NCBI GenBank assembly: GCA_036384915.1
Contig: DASVLJ010000044.1
Location: 1-64,000, forward strand
DNA length: 64,000 nucleotides
Source: PKWO01 sp036384915
GTDB lineage: Bacteria > Pseudomonadota > Gammaproteobacteria > Burkholderiales > Burkholderiaceae_D
Direction: 5' to 3'
Within the stretch, counting starts at the first letter, position 1. Each line of letters opens with the position of its first letter. This document shows positions 8,351-17,241 of this stretch, piece after piece. The position numbers and the translations under genes were made by a program. A model generated the notes under the pieces. That model saw only the letters and a program-made list of their open reading frames with translations, was not told the DNA's origin and made no database searches.

Positions 8351-10012
8351 ATGGCATGGAATTGGCGATGCGCCCTGGCGGCGGCTTGCGCAGGCTTGCT
8401 TGCCGCTTGCGGCTCCGATGGCCAGCCGTCCGGCCCCGACGCCTCGTCCAAGGCCGCGCACCGCTCGGCTACGCAGCAGGCGGGCGATTATGCCGCCGTG
8501 GTGCAGCAGCTTTATCTTGCCTATTTCGGCAGGCCGGCCGATCCGGCGGGCCTGGCCAACTTCGAAGCGCAATTGCTCGCCGCCGGCGCACCTGCCGATA
8601 TCCAGTCGCTGGTGCAAGCCTATGGCAGCAACCCCGCCGTGCAAGCGCTGATCGACGCCTTCGGCACCAGCGCCGAATCGCAAACCTTGTATGGCAACGG
8701 CACGACGGACGATTTCATCACCGCCGTCTTCGAACACGTGTTGAGCCGCGCGCCGCAGCCGGGCGGCATGCAATTCTGGGAGGCGCAACTGGGCAGCGGG
8801 TTGAGCAAGGGCAACGCCGCACTGGCCATCATGGCCGGCGCCCTGGCCAATACCTCGGCGCAGGGCAAGCTCGATGCGGCCTTGATCGATAACCGCATCG
8901 CGGTGGCCGAACAATTCAGCGCGAGCGTATCGAGCGAAAATGCGGCCGGCGCCTATCGCGGCGCGCCTGCGGCGGGCATGGCGCGAGCGCTCCTTGCCGG
9001 CGTGACGGCGAGCAGTAATGCCGGTAGTTATCAGGCCGCGATCGACCAAACCATTGCCGCTTTGCCCACCGCGCTTTCCTTCTCGTATAGCCCCTACAAG
9101 GAAGTCTCCTCGGGCGGCCGGGACGGCAACGGCTTGATGTACACCAGCGTGGGCGGCAGCGCCGTCACGCAGACCTCGGCCATGCCGGGCGCCAACACCA
9201 CGCTGACCTGGGCCTTTGCCGCCGGCAATTGCGGCGCGGAATCATGGGACGGCATCGATGGTGCGACGTTTGCCGAGGCCAACGTGCCGGCTTTCGTCAA
9301 TGCGGGCAAGTATTACATCGTCTCGACAGGCGGCTGGGGCCAGCAATTCAAGTGCGCCTCCAATGCGGACTTCATTGCCTTCATCAAGCGCTATTATTCG
9401 AGCGGCATGCTCGGTGTGGATTTCGACATCGAAGGCGGCAGTCCGGTCGACTGGACCCAGGCCGACGTCGATAACCTCGTGCAATGCATCGTCAATGCGC
9501 AGCAGAGCTATCCCAACCTGCGCTTTTCCTTTACCGTCGGCACGACCGGGGGCACGGCGGCCGGATTGAGCAGCTACGGCCAGATGGTGCTGCAGGCGAT
9601 CGGCACCTACGGCATGAAGGATTATCTGATCAACCTGATGGTGATGGATTACGGCCCGAACGCCGCTTCCGACATCTGCGTCGTTTCCAGCGGCGCGTGC
9701 GAGATGGGCGCCTCGGCGGTGCAGGCCGCCGTCAGCCTGCATACCGCTTACGGGATCCCCTACAAGCAGATCGAGTTGACGCCGATGATAGGGCAGAACG
9801 ATTCGACGCCCGATATTTTCCAGGTCTCCGATATCGCGACGGTGTCGGGCTTTGTCCGGCAGAATGGGCTGGCCGGGGTGCATTTCTGGTCGTTCGACCG
9901 CGATGCGGATTGCGCTTATGACCCCAGCGGGCCTTCGGCGACGTGCAACGGGGTAGGGAATGCGGGCACGCTGGGTTATACCAAGGGCTTCATGTCGGCG
10001 CTGTTTCCGTAG
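8351..10012 (+). CDS. lipoprotein with DUF4214 and GH18 chitinase-like domain
   Basis: The ATG at 8351 follows GAGGAG at 8338-8343 and gives 553 residues. The N-terminus is a lipoprotein signal (LLAAC, lipid-modified Cys20), so the protein is anchored on the envelope or surface. Residues about 45-180 contain two copies of the DUF4214 pattern (YLAYFGRPADPAGLANFE and HVLSRAPQPGGMQFWE). Residues about 235-553 form a glycoside hydrolase 18 barrel with the catalytic motif LGVDFDIEGG; Asp357, Asp359 and acid Glu361 match DxxDxDxE. Such enzymes cleave chitin or related N-acetylglucosamine polymers. A lipid-anchored GH18 enzyme fused to DUF4214 is less usual than a freely secreted chitinase. Confidence 0.85.
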   Translation: MAWNWRCALAAACAGLLAACGSDGQPSGPDASSKAAHRSATQQAGDYAAVVQQLYLAYFGRPADPAGLANFEAQLLAAGAPADIQSLVQAYGSNPAVQALIDAFGTSAESQTLYGNGTTDDFITAVFEHVLSRAPQPGGMQFWEAQLGSGLSKGNAALAIMAGALANTSAQGKLDAALIDNRIAVAEQFSASVSSENAAGAYRGAPAAGMARALLAGVTASSNAGSYQAAIDQTIAALPTALSFSYSPYKEVSSGGRDGNGLMYTSVGGSAVTQTSAMPGANTTLTWAFAAGNCGAESWDGIDGATFAEANVPAFVNAGKYYIVSTGGWGQQFKCASNADFIAFIKRYYSSGMLGVDFDIEGGSPVDWTQADVDNLVQCIVNAQQSYPNLRFSFTVGTTGGTAAGLSSYGQMVLQAIGTYGMKDYLINLMVMDYGPNAASDICVVSSGACEMGASAVQAAVSLHTAYGIPYKQIELTPMIGQNDSTPDIFQVSDIATVSGFVRQNGLAGVHFWSFDRDADCAYDPSGPSATCNGVGNAGTLGYTKGFMSALFP

Positions 10013-10019
10013 CGCCGGC

Positions 10020-10149
10020 AGGTTGGTGCTGAGCGCAGCGATGCCCAACAATCCAGCGTTTCCATTTTCGGTGAAGGTGTTGATGCGAACTGCCAATGTT
10101 GTGCCGCGCCACCCTGGCTTCGCTCAGCCTGCGCGGCCCAGCACAACCT
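10020..10149. repeat. mosaic inverted repeat between GH18 gene and DUF748 gene
   Basis: The left arm at 10021-10050 (GGTTGGTGCTGAGCGCAGCG then ATGCCCAACA) is matched in reverse by an interrupted arm at about 10098-10149 (...GGCTTCGCTCAGCCTGCGCG...). The same element type recurs at 30248-30366. It lies between convergent genes, consistent with a dispersed REP-like repeat. Confidence 0.5.
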
Positions 10150-10162
10150 GCGAAAGGTAGTT

Positions 10163-13100
10163 TCAGCGCAACGAAAAATCCACCCGCCCGGGCGAAACTT
10201 CCTTTCCTTCCTGCGCAACGGGCGCCCCCGTCTTCGCTGCCACGATGAACATCCTCTCACCAGGGATCTTGCCGTTCGTGATCAGCCATTGCTCCACCGC
10301 CTGCGCGCGCTGGTTTCCCAAGGCCGTCAAATCGTCATTGCCGACCGTGGTGCTGTCGAGCATGAGCTTTTCCATGTCGGGCACAGGCAAGTCCTTGGCG
10401 AAGCCGATGGCGTTTTTCGGCTTGTCGAATTTTTCCGCTTTGTAGGCGCGCGCCAGCAGTGCGGGATACTCCTGCGGCGTGACGGTGACGTTGTCGGTAT
10501 TCGATACGTTGCGCGCGGCGAGATCCTTCGCTTTCAGCGCGCGCAGCTTGCGGTTCAGGGCGGCGCGCTTCAGGGCCGGGCGGTCGGTGTCGGGGTCGGC
10601 CCAGCCGGTGATCTCCAGCTTCAAGGCCGGCCTTTCGCTCAAGGCCTTGGCTATGGCCTTCAGGCGTTCCTCGGCTTCGGTATTGACCGCGTGGCTGCCC
10701 GCGTCGAACGGCGCGGTCGAGAGCTCCTTGCCGCCGCCGAACAGGTTGCCGAGCAGGGCGAAGGGCGCGGTCACGGCCTTGCTGATGGTGTTGACGATGA
10801 CCTTGACGATGATGCCGCCGACCGAAAAGTCCGGATCGTCGAGCGACCCGCCTATGGGCAGGTTGATGTCGATGACGCCGTTGCGGTCGCGCAGCAGGGC
10901 GACGGCGAATTGCACCGGCAGGTGCGTCGCCTGCGGGCTGTCCACCTTGTCGCCGAAGGTGAGCTGGTCGAGGATGAGGCGGTTTTGCGCGGTCAGCCTG
11001 CGTTGTTCGATCTGGTAAGCCACTTCGAACGAGAGCTTGCCTTTTTCGATGCCGTAGCCCACGTAGCGCCCCGAATAGGGCGATAGCGGCGCCAGTTCCA
11101 TGCCGCTCACCTTGGCCTGGATATCGAGCGAGAGATCGCCCTTCAAGGGATTGATCGCGCCGGCAATGGTCAAGGGAGCTTCATTGACCTGGCCATGCAG
11201 GTCGACCGAGGCGCGGCTGTTCGGGTCGGAAGACAGGCCGCCGACCTGGCCGCCCAGGTTCACCAGGTTGGCGGTGTAATGCGGCGTGATGAAGTTGTCG
11301 GTATAGCGCACCCTGCCGCTTTGCAATACCAGCTTGCCGATCTTGATCGGCGGCGGCGGGGTTTGCTTGCCCGGCGCGGACGACGCGGCAGGAGTTGCCG
11401 CTGCCGCTTGTGCCGAGGGTTTTGCCGTGCTGGCGGTGGTCAGGCTCTTCTTGTCGTCGGGATTGCTGCGCACGATGTCCTGCAAATTGATGTGCCCGGT
11501 CGGATCGACGATCACGCGCGCGAAAAAGTCGTTCAGGCCGACCTGGTTGATGTTGAGCGAGAACGGCGCCAGCCTGGCGTCGATGCCGTTCAAGCTGAGC
11601 GCCTTCCAGCGCAGGAAATTGTCGCCGGTGATCTTGTCGATGGTGGCGAGATTGCCGACGGTTACGTCTCCCGTGAAGCCGCCGCGCAACCCGTGGTCGC
11701 CGTCGGCATCGAGCTTGAGGCCGCCCTTGGCCGTCAGGTTGGCGCTGGTCAGGAGCAGGTTCACCTTGTCCGTGATGTAAGGTTGCACGCCGAGCAGGTC
11801 GACGGTTTTCAGGTCCAGATTGAGATCGGTGTGCACCGGATTGAAGCCGACCTTGCCGTCAATTGCCAGTTGTCCACTCTTGTTGACGGCGCTTTTCAGT
11901 TCGAGTGCGGCCAGGGCCTTGGGGGCGGTGGAAATGTCCTTCAGATTCAGCGACAGCGGTCCCAGGTTGGTCGTGACGGCCTTGTCGTGGCTGCGGTCGT
12001 CGATACGTACCGACCAGTTGGCGACGGCGAGCTTGTCCAGCGTCACGAGGAAGGGCGGCGCAGCGTCGGCTGCGGCAGCCGCGGATTTGGCTTCCGGCTT
12101 GGCCGGCGCATCCGCCGCCGGCGCATGCTTGCCGATGCCCAGCACCGCGTCGGCGCCGTTCGACTCGATGGCGGCGATGGTGACGCTGCGCTTGCCCAGA
12201 TCGACGTGGGTTTGACGCACGGCGAGATCGAACTTGTCGAGACCGGCTTGCGTGGCTTTCGCTTCATCCTTGTAATGCAAGCCTGCGCCCTGAATGGAGA
12301 ACTCGCCGATGGCGAGCTGCAGGCCGGGGCTGGTGGCTTCCTTCTTCTCCTGTGCCGGCGCAGGGGAGGCAGTCGATGCCGCTTTCGTCCCCGATTCCGC
12401 CGGCGCTTCGCCCTTGCCGGTATCGAACAGCCGCTCCAGGTTGAGCCTGCCGTCGCGTTCCTTGACCAGATCCAGCGTCAAGCCGTTCAAGGCCACGCGC
12501 GCGATATCGATGCGCTGCTCGAAGAGGTCAGACTTGCCCAGCTTCACCGCCAGTTCCGGCAATGCCAGCACGGGCTTGCCGTCCTTCTCCGCCACCTGCA
12601 GCGACTTGAGCGCCGCGTCGCCGCTCAGGAACAGCGCCGGTGGGCGGTCCCTGGCTTGCTTGAAGCCGGCGCTCACGTGCACGTCCAGCTTGGCCGAGGG
12701 CAGCTTGAATTGCGGCTCGAAGGGCAGGTATTCGAGGTAGTGCGCCAGATCGACGCCGTCCAGATTCACGTCCAGTGTCGCTTCGCGCGGCTCGGCATAG
12801 GGCAGGGCCTTGCCGGCCAGACGGAAAGGCGAACCGTTGATCTTTGCCTGCAGCAGCGGTTCGACGAACACCTCTTCCTGCGAGGGCAGGGACGAGATGA
12901 ACGGCACGCCGAGCTTGAAATCGCTGACCAGGTGCTTGACGCCTTCCGGCTTGTCGTCGAATTCGATGCGGCCGTCGTCGATCTCGATGTTGTAGACCGA
13001 GAACAGTGCCGGCTTGGCATCCTTGTCAGGCGGCTTGGGCGGGCCGGCCAGATCGGCCGCAAGCTGATCGAAGTTGTAGCGGTGCACCTCTTCGCGCACG

Positions 13101-13459
13101 AGGTGCAGTTCCGGCTTTTGCAGCAAGATCTGCTTCACGATGGGCGCGAAGCGGAACAGCGATTGCCAGGACAGCTTGACCGTCAAGGCATCGAAGGCGG
13201 CAAACGTGCCGGCATCCTGCGCCTCCATCAGCTTGAACCCGTGTATGGTCGCGCGCAGCGTGTAGGGATTGAATTCGACCTTCTCCATCGTCAGCGTGCG
13301 GTGCAGTTTTTGTGCGGCAAAATCCTTCGCCTGCGACATGACGATGCGCGGCACGAGGAAGAAGCCGAACATGGTGTAGAGCAACACCAGCAGGACGAGC
13401 GTGAATAAAGAATTGCGCACGATGCGCTTGCGAAATAGGTTGGCGAGCATGGCGGTCAT
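10163..13459 (-). CDS. large DUF748 (AsmA-like) envelope protein
   Basis: The 1098-residue protein has one N-terminal membrane helix (about residues 18-38) and then a long, repetitive beta-rich region with DUF748 features (FNPYTLRATIHGFKLMEAQ, FDALTVKLSWQSLFR, PFSLNINQVGLNDFFARV, PVQFAVALLRDRNGVIDINL). Low-complexity Ala/Pro/Lys linkers lie near residues 350-380 and 450-470. The last 150 residues resemble an OmpA-type peptidoglycan-contact region (ERLKAIAKALSERPALKLEI...ALGNQRAQAVEQWL). AsmA-like bridge proteins are implicated in lipid transport or outer membrane homeostasis; the exact role here is unknown. It faces away from the DUF4166 gene by gene order and is transcribed alone. Confidence 0.82.
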   Translation of the reverse strand: MTAMLANLFRKRIVRNSLFTLVLLVLLYTMFGFFLVPRIVMSQAKDFAAQKLHRTLTMEKVEFNPYTLRATIHGFKLMEAQDAGTFAAFDALTVKLSWQSLFRFAPIVKQILLQKPELHLVREEVHRYNFDQLAADLAGPPKPPDKDAKPALFSVYNIEIDDGRIEFDDKPEGVKHLVSDFKLGVPFISSLPSQEEVFVEPLLQAKINGSPFRLAGKALPYAEPREATLDVNLDGVDLAHYLEYLPFEPQFKLPSAKLDVHVSAGFKQARDRPPALFLSGDAALKSLQVAEKDGKPVLALPELAVKLGKSDLFEQRIDIARVALNGLTLDLVKERDGRLNLERLFDTGKGEAPAESGTKAASTASPAPAQEKKEATSPGLQLAIGEFSIQGAGLHYKDEAKATQAGLDKFDLAVRQTHVDLGKRSVTIAAIESNGADAVLGIGKHAPAADAPAKPEAKSAAAAADAAPPFLVTLDKLAVANWSVRIDDRSHDKAVTTNLGPLSLNLKDISTAPKALAALELKSAVNKSGQLAIDGKVGFNPVHTDLNLDLKTVDLLGVQPYITDKVNLLLTSANLTAKGGLKLDADGDHGLRGGFTGDVTVGNLATIDKITGDNFLRWKALSLNGIDARLAPFSLNINQVGLNDFFARVIVDPTGHINLQDIVRSNPDDKKSLTTASTAKPSAQAAAATPAASSAPGKQTPPPPIKIGKLVLQSGRVRYTDNFITPHYTANLVNLGGQVGGLSSDPNSRASVDLHGQVNEAPLTIAGAINPLKGDLSLDIQAKVSGMELAPLSPYSGRYVGYGIEKGKLSFEVAYQIEQRRLTAQNRLILDQLTFGDKVDSPQATHLPVQFAVALLRDRNGVIDINLPIGGSLDDPDFSVGGIIVKVIVNTISKAVTAPFALLGNLFGGGKELSTAPFDAGSHAVNTEAEERLKAIAKALSERPALKLEITGWADPDTDRPALKRAALNRKLRALKAKDLAARNVSNTDNVTVTPQEYPALLARAYKAEKFDKPKNAIGFAKDLPVPDMEKLMLDSTTVGNDDLTALGNQRAQAVEQWLITNGKIPGERMFIVAAKTGAPVAQEGKEVSPGRVDFSLR

Positions 13460-13557
13460 GATGTTGTTTATGCCAAGGATGAATCATCTTGCCACAAACC
13501 GGCACGCCCGTAACGAAAAGTTGCAGCCCGCCAGATACGAATTTTCCCCTTGCGGGT

Positions 13558-14118
13558 TCAAGCCGGATCGAGCCACCCGCGGTAGCGCACGATCAGCCCG
13601 ATGCCGGGTTGCACGATATCGACGTGGAAGTGGAATTTCCCGTCTTCGACATGCTCGTAGGTTGTGCCGCCCGGTGCGAGGAATGCGGGCAAGGGAATGC
13701 CGCACAGACGCCAGCGCCGCATGAGCAGGTAAAGCCGCCCGTTGTCGAGCCGCAATTCCAGTCCGAAGGTGAACGGGCCGAAGCGTTCATCGATCAACCC
13801 TCCCTTGCCGGCCGATTGGTGGCTGGTAAAGCGCTTGCCGCCGAAATCGCGCTGCCAGCGTTCCACACCATTTTCGAGCGTGAACCGCACGGTGACAGGG
13901 ACATGCTCGCCCGCAGGAGGAAAGCCGATCAGCCATGCGGCCAGGCGCGACGGCAAGCCTGCGCCGCGCTCGACGCGCGCAACGCCGCGTGCTTCGAGAC
14001 GGCCGTGCAGCGAGTGCATGGCGCGGACGGCTGGCGGCAGGGCATCCCAGGCCGGACCGAGAATTTGCCGGTACAGCGGGGCCCCGTCGCTCACGGTGTT
14101 TGCCTCTCGCGGAAGCAT
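13558..14118 (-). CDS. DUF4166 domain protein
   Basis: The 186-residue protein matches the DUF4166 pattern: an N-terminal LYRQILGPAWDALPPAVRAMH, HGRLEARGVARVERG, then alternating short beta strands (VTVRFTLENGVERWQRDFGG, HFHVDIVQPGIGLIVRYRGW). Members occur alone or fused to saccharopine-dehydrogenase-like proteins, and no biochemical function is established. It ends 99 bases before the DUF748 start on the same strand, so the pair may share a transcript. Confidence 0.75.
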   Translation of the reverse strand: MLPREANTVSDGAPLYRQILGPAWDALPPAVRAMHSLHGRLEARGVARVERGAGLPSRLAAWLIGFPPAGEHVPVTVRFTLENGVERWQRDFGGKRFTSHQSAGKGGLIDERFGPFTFGLELRLDNGRLYLLMRRWRLCGIPLPAFLAPGGTTYEHVEDGKFHFHVDIVQPGIGLIVRYRGWLDPA

Positions 14119-14250
14119 GAATGTTCGCGCTTGTCATGACGCGGCATGAGAGCCTGTGCATGATCTGTTTGAACCGACAAGGCCGCTGGGCTACAGTCTT
14201 TTGCGCTTTGACTGACCGGCATTCTCGCCAACATTCGCGTCATATCGGGC

Positions 14251-15618
14251 TTATTCCAGCGTCGGCTGCACGTTGGCGAGCGTCACTTCCGCCGCCCCCT
14301 CGGCCAGGCGCACGGTGAGCGCTTCGCGCGGCTGCAATTGCTTCGGGTGGCGCAGAACCGCGCCGTGCTTGTCGGTAACGATGGCATAGCCGCGTTCGAG
14401 CGTGCGTTGGGGGTTGAGCAGTTCCAGCTGGGCCGCGAGTGCGGCCAGGGCTTGATGCTGCGTCCTGCAATCGCCGGCGATGGCGGCTTGCATGCGCCTC
14501 TGCGCATCCTGCACTGCCGCGCGTTGCGCCTGCGTATCGGGCATCCGGGCGCGCAGCCGCGCCGCCATGCGGTCAAGTGCGTGGTGCGCCGAGGCCAGCG
14601 GCGCGCGCATGGCATAGCCCAGCCGCGCTTGCAGGCCGGACAGGCGCGTGCGTTCATGGGCGATCGCGGCGCCCGGGCTTTGCAGGCGGCGCGCCAGCCA
14701 ATCGAGTTCCTGGGCGCGGCCGTTGAGCAGGCGCTTCACGCCGCGTGACAGGTCGGCGGCCAGCTCTTGCAGCTCGGCCAGCCAGTCTTCACGCGCCGTG
14801 GCCGCCATTTCGGCTGCGGCGGTGGGCGTTGGCGCGCGCAAGTCGGCGGCGAAGTCGGCGATGGTGAAATCGGTCTCGTGGCCCACGCCCGAAATCACGG
14901 GGATGGGGCAGGCCGCCAAGGCACGCGCCACGGCTTCCTCGTTGAAGGACCACAAGTCTTCCATCGAACCGCCGCCGCGGCACAGGATGATGAGGTCGCA
15001 CTCGGTGCGCGCGCCCGCCCGCACCAGGGCTTCGGCAATTTTTTGCCCGGCGCCTTCGCCTTGCACGGGGGTGGGGTAGAGCACGATGCGCACATGGGGG
15101 GCGCGACGGCGCAGGGTCGAGAGCACGTCGCGCAAGGCGGCGGCTTGCGGACTAGTGACGATGCCGATGGTCTTGGGGAAGGCCGGCAGTTCGCGCTTGC
15201 GCCCGGCGTCGAACAAGCCCTCGGCCTGCAATTTTTCCTTCAGGCGCAGGAAGGCTTCATGCAGGTTGCCGACACCGGCCCGGCGTATCGCTTCCACGCC
15301 GAGCTGGAAATCGCCGCGTGCGGGGTAGAGCGTCACCATGGCGCGCACCTCGACCTTGTCGCCGTTGGCCGGGGTGAAGCCGGCATATTGCGCCCGGCCG
15401 CGGAACATCACGGCGCGCACCTGGGCCGTCGAGTCCTTCAGCGTGAAATACCAGTGGCCCGAGGCGGCGCGCGTGAAGTTCGAGACCTCGCCGGCGATCC
15501 ACATCAGGGGAAACTGCCTTTCCAGCATCTTGGCCACGGCCAGGTTCAGGGCCGAGACCGTCATCACCTCTTGCTTCGGTGCGGAATAGGGGGAATTGGT
15601 CGGATCGCCAGGATTCAT
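14251..15618 (-). CDS. xseA: exodeoxyribonuclease VII large subunit
   Basis: The 455-residue protein has the N-terminal OB-fold (LMWIAGEVSNFTRAASGHW then YFTLKD), and the catalytic-domain signatures GIVTSPQAAALRDVLSTL, VQGEGAGQKIAEAL, ILCRGGGSMEDLWSFNEE and ISGVGHETDFTIADFAAD. A long helical coiled-coil follows, ending with the C-terminal LERGYAIVTDKHG segment. With the small subunit XseB it degrades single-stranded DNA from both ends. xseB is not in the window. It is divergent from exbB. Confidence 0.95.
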   Translation of the reverse strand: MNPGDPTNSPYSAPKQEVMTVSALNLAVAKMLERQFPLMWIAGEVSNFTRAASGHWYFTLKDSTAQVRAVMFRGRAQYAGFTPANGDKVEVRAMVTLYPARGDFQLGVEAIRRAGVGNLHEAFLRLKEKLQAEGLFDAGRKRELPAFPKTIGIVTSPQAAALRDVLSTLRRRAPHVRIVLYPTPVQGEGAGQKIAEALVRAGARTECDLIILCRGGGSMEDLWSFNEEAVARALAACPIPVISGVGHETDFTIADFAADLRAPTPTAAAEMAATAREDWLAELQELAADLSRGVKRLLNGRAQELDWLARRLQSPGAAIAHERTRLSGLQARLGYAMRAPLASAHHALDRMAARLRARMPDTQAQRAAVQDAQRRMQAAIAGDCRTQHQALAALAAQLELLNPQRTLERGYAIVTDKHGAVLRHPKQLQPREALTVRLAEGAAEVTLANVQPTLE

Positions 15619-16038
15619 GCGGGTTTTGCCGGATGTGAGGTAACGCTCACCTGTCCACAGAAACGCGAAAATGTCATCGCGTTGTCATACAGAGAGCAGT
15701 GGATTAACAAAAATTTGCAAGTGCTTGATTTCATGAGGGAAAGCGTAAATGCCCGATTCGTGTGCAAAAGGGAAAAATTCTTAAAAATCAAGCACTTTGC
15801 TTTTTTCGCCGAACTTGCCCACAAAGTTATCCACATAATGTGTGCAGAACTTTACCTCGCGAAATGCAACCAAGGATGCAACCAAACCCGGGGCCGTTCA
15901 TGCTGCCGTTACGAATTGTCTTACATTCAGACTTGCCCCGGAGAGCCCAACAAGTTACATTCTGCACTTCGAGTATTTCGCGAAGTTATGTCTTTTTTAC
16001 TCGAACCAGCCTCATAGTTTAAAACCAAGGAGCGTTTT
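15619..16038. other. 420-base divergent intergenic region between xseA and exbB
   Basis: No convincing gene lies here. The stretch is visibly richer in A/T than its surroundings, as expected for back-to-back promoters. It holds a small inverted repeat (GTGAG-GTAACG-CTCAC, 15635-15650) just upstream of xseA and an exact match to the DnaA-box consensus TTATCCACA at 15827-15835. A ribosome-binding site for exbB (AAGGAGCG) is at 16027-16034. Confidence 0.5.
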
Positions 16039-16656
16039 TTGGTCACCCTGTTTACCGAATTGCAAAAGGCCGGTTGGCCGATCTATCCCCTGCTGATCGC
16101 CTCTGTGTTGGGCCTGGCCCTGATCATCGAACGTTTATTGTACCTGCGCGCCCGCCGCGTCCTGCCGCCGACGCTGCTCTCCGAAGTCATCCGGGTTTAC
16201 CAGAACGGCAAGGTCGACGTCAACGTCATCAATACCCTGGAAAACAATAGCCCGCTCGGCCGCGTGCTCGCCGCCGGCTTGCGCAACGTCGATGCGCCGC
16301 GCGACGTGATGAAGGAATCGATCGAGGAAGCCGGCCGTGGCGCCGCGCATGAACTGGAACGCTTCCTGACCTCGATCGGCACGATTGCCACGCTGGCGCC
16401 GTTGATGGGCCTGTTCGGCACCGTGGTCGGCATGATCGAAATCTTCGGTTCGCAAAACGCCGGCGGCGCCGACCCGACCGAACTGGCGCACGGCATATCC
16501 ACCGCGCTGTTGAATACCGGCTTCGGCCTGGCCGTGGCCATGCCCACGCTCGTGGCTTACCGCCACTTCCGCGCCCTGGTCGATTCCTTCATCATCGACA
16601 TGGAGCAGCAAGCCGTGAAGTTCGTCGATACCGTGCACGGCGCGCGCAAGCCATAA
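16039..16656 (+). CDS. exbB: MotA/TolQ/ExbB proton channel family protein
   Basis: The 205-residue protein appears to start at a TTG codon (16039) placed five bases after AAGGAGCG; there is no suitable ATG nearby. It has the ExbB/TolQ layout: an N-terminal membrane helix (about 15-34), a cytoplasmic loop, and two more helices carrying the signature GTIATLAPLMGLFGTVVGMI and the NTGFGLAVAMPTLVAYRHF segment. ExbB with ExbD uses the proton motive force to energise TonB. TonB itself is not in the window. It starts the operon exbB-exbD-lpxK-Trm112-kdsB. Confidence 0.93.
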   Translation: MVTLFTELQKAGWPIYPLLIASVLGLALIIERLLYLRARRVLPPTLLSEVIRVYQNGKVDVNVINTLENNSPLGRVLAAGLRNVDAPRDVMKESIEEAGRGAAHELERFLTSIGTIATLAPLMGLFGTVVGMIEIFGSQNAGGADPTELAHGISTALLNTGFGLAVAMPTLVAYRHFRALVDSFIIDMEQQAVKFVDTVHGARKP

Positions 16657-16669
16657 GGAGGCCCGGCGC

Positions 16670-17101
16670 ATGGATTTTCGTAAAGGACGCGCACGCGAAG
16701 AGCTGGAAATCAATCTGATTCCTTTCATCGACGTGCTGCTGGTGATCCTGATCTTCATGATGGTCACCACCACCTACAGCAAGTTCACCTCGCTGCACAT
16801 CCAGTTGCCGACCGAAGACGGCGACCGCACCAAGGAACAGATCGTACGTATCCACGTCGCCGTCGACGCGCACGGCCACTATGCGATCAACGACCAGGTC
16901 GTCACCGCCACCGATGCGGCCAGCCTGAAGGCCGAGCTGAAGCGCGTGGCCGATGAAAAGGGCCTCAAGGATCCGGACCTCGTGATCGACGCCGACGCCA
17001 TGGCCACGCACCAGGCGGTGATGAACGTGCTGAAGGCGGCCGGCGATGTCGGCTTCGACAAGGTGACCTTCACCACGCAAGAGAGTGACGGCAAAAAATA
17101 G
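16670..17101 (+). CDS. exbD: ExbD/TolR family biopolymer transport protein
   Basis: This 143-residue protein has the ExbD arrangement: a short cytoplasmic N-terminus, one membrane helix (INLIPFIDVLLVILIFMMV) with the proton-carrying aspartate as Asp21, and a periplasmic domain with VDAHGHYAINDQ. It partners ExbB in the inner membrane. It begins 13 bases after exbB, with AAGGAGG just upstream, and is clearly in the same operon. Confidence 0.94.
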   Translation: MDFRKGRAREELEINLIPFIDVLLVILIFMMVTTTYSKFTSLHIQLPTEDGDRTKEQIVRIHVAVDAHGHYAINDQVVTATDAASLKAELKRVADEKGLKDPDLVIDADAMATHQAVMNVLKAAGDVGFDKVTFTTQESDGKK

Positions 17102-17150
17102 TGAGCCCGGACATTCCACCGGACCGGCCCTCAATTCTGGAGGAAGGCAT

Positions 17151-17240
17151 ATGCATTACGAATGCGCCTACATGTTGCGGGAAAACGCGCGAACACAAAC
17201 TGCCTCGCGACTTGTGAGCCATCATTCCGCGTTCCGATGA
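17151..17240 (+). CDS. possible 29-codon small ORF upstream of lpxK
   Basis: Between exbD and lpxK there is an ATG at 17151 behind an unusually strong Shine-Dalgarno sequence (GGAGGAAGG, about 17139-17147). The frame reads 29 codons starting MHYECAYMLRENAR and stops with TGA at 17238-17240, one base before the lpxK ATG. Its product is basic and has no family I recognise. The near-contact of stop and start would allow it to couple translation into lpxK, so it could be a leader peptide. It could equally be a chance frame, since only the ribosome-binding site and position support it. Confidence 0.35.
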   Translation: MHYECAYMLRENARTQTASRLVSHHSAFR

Positions 17241-17241
17241 A

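Noticed and set aside
11195..13408. Very long open frame on the plus strand opposite the DUF748 gene
   Set aside because: It is the antisense of a GC-rich gene with strong codon bias; its translation is repetitive Arg/Gly/Val-rich and matches no family.
15827..15835. Exact DnaA box (TTATCCACA) between xseA and exbB, possibly an origin
   Set aside because: Only one copy, no box cluster, no dnaA/dnaN or parAB genes nearby. A single 9-mer match in an A/T-rich gap is expected by chance or as a minor DnaA titration site.
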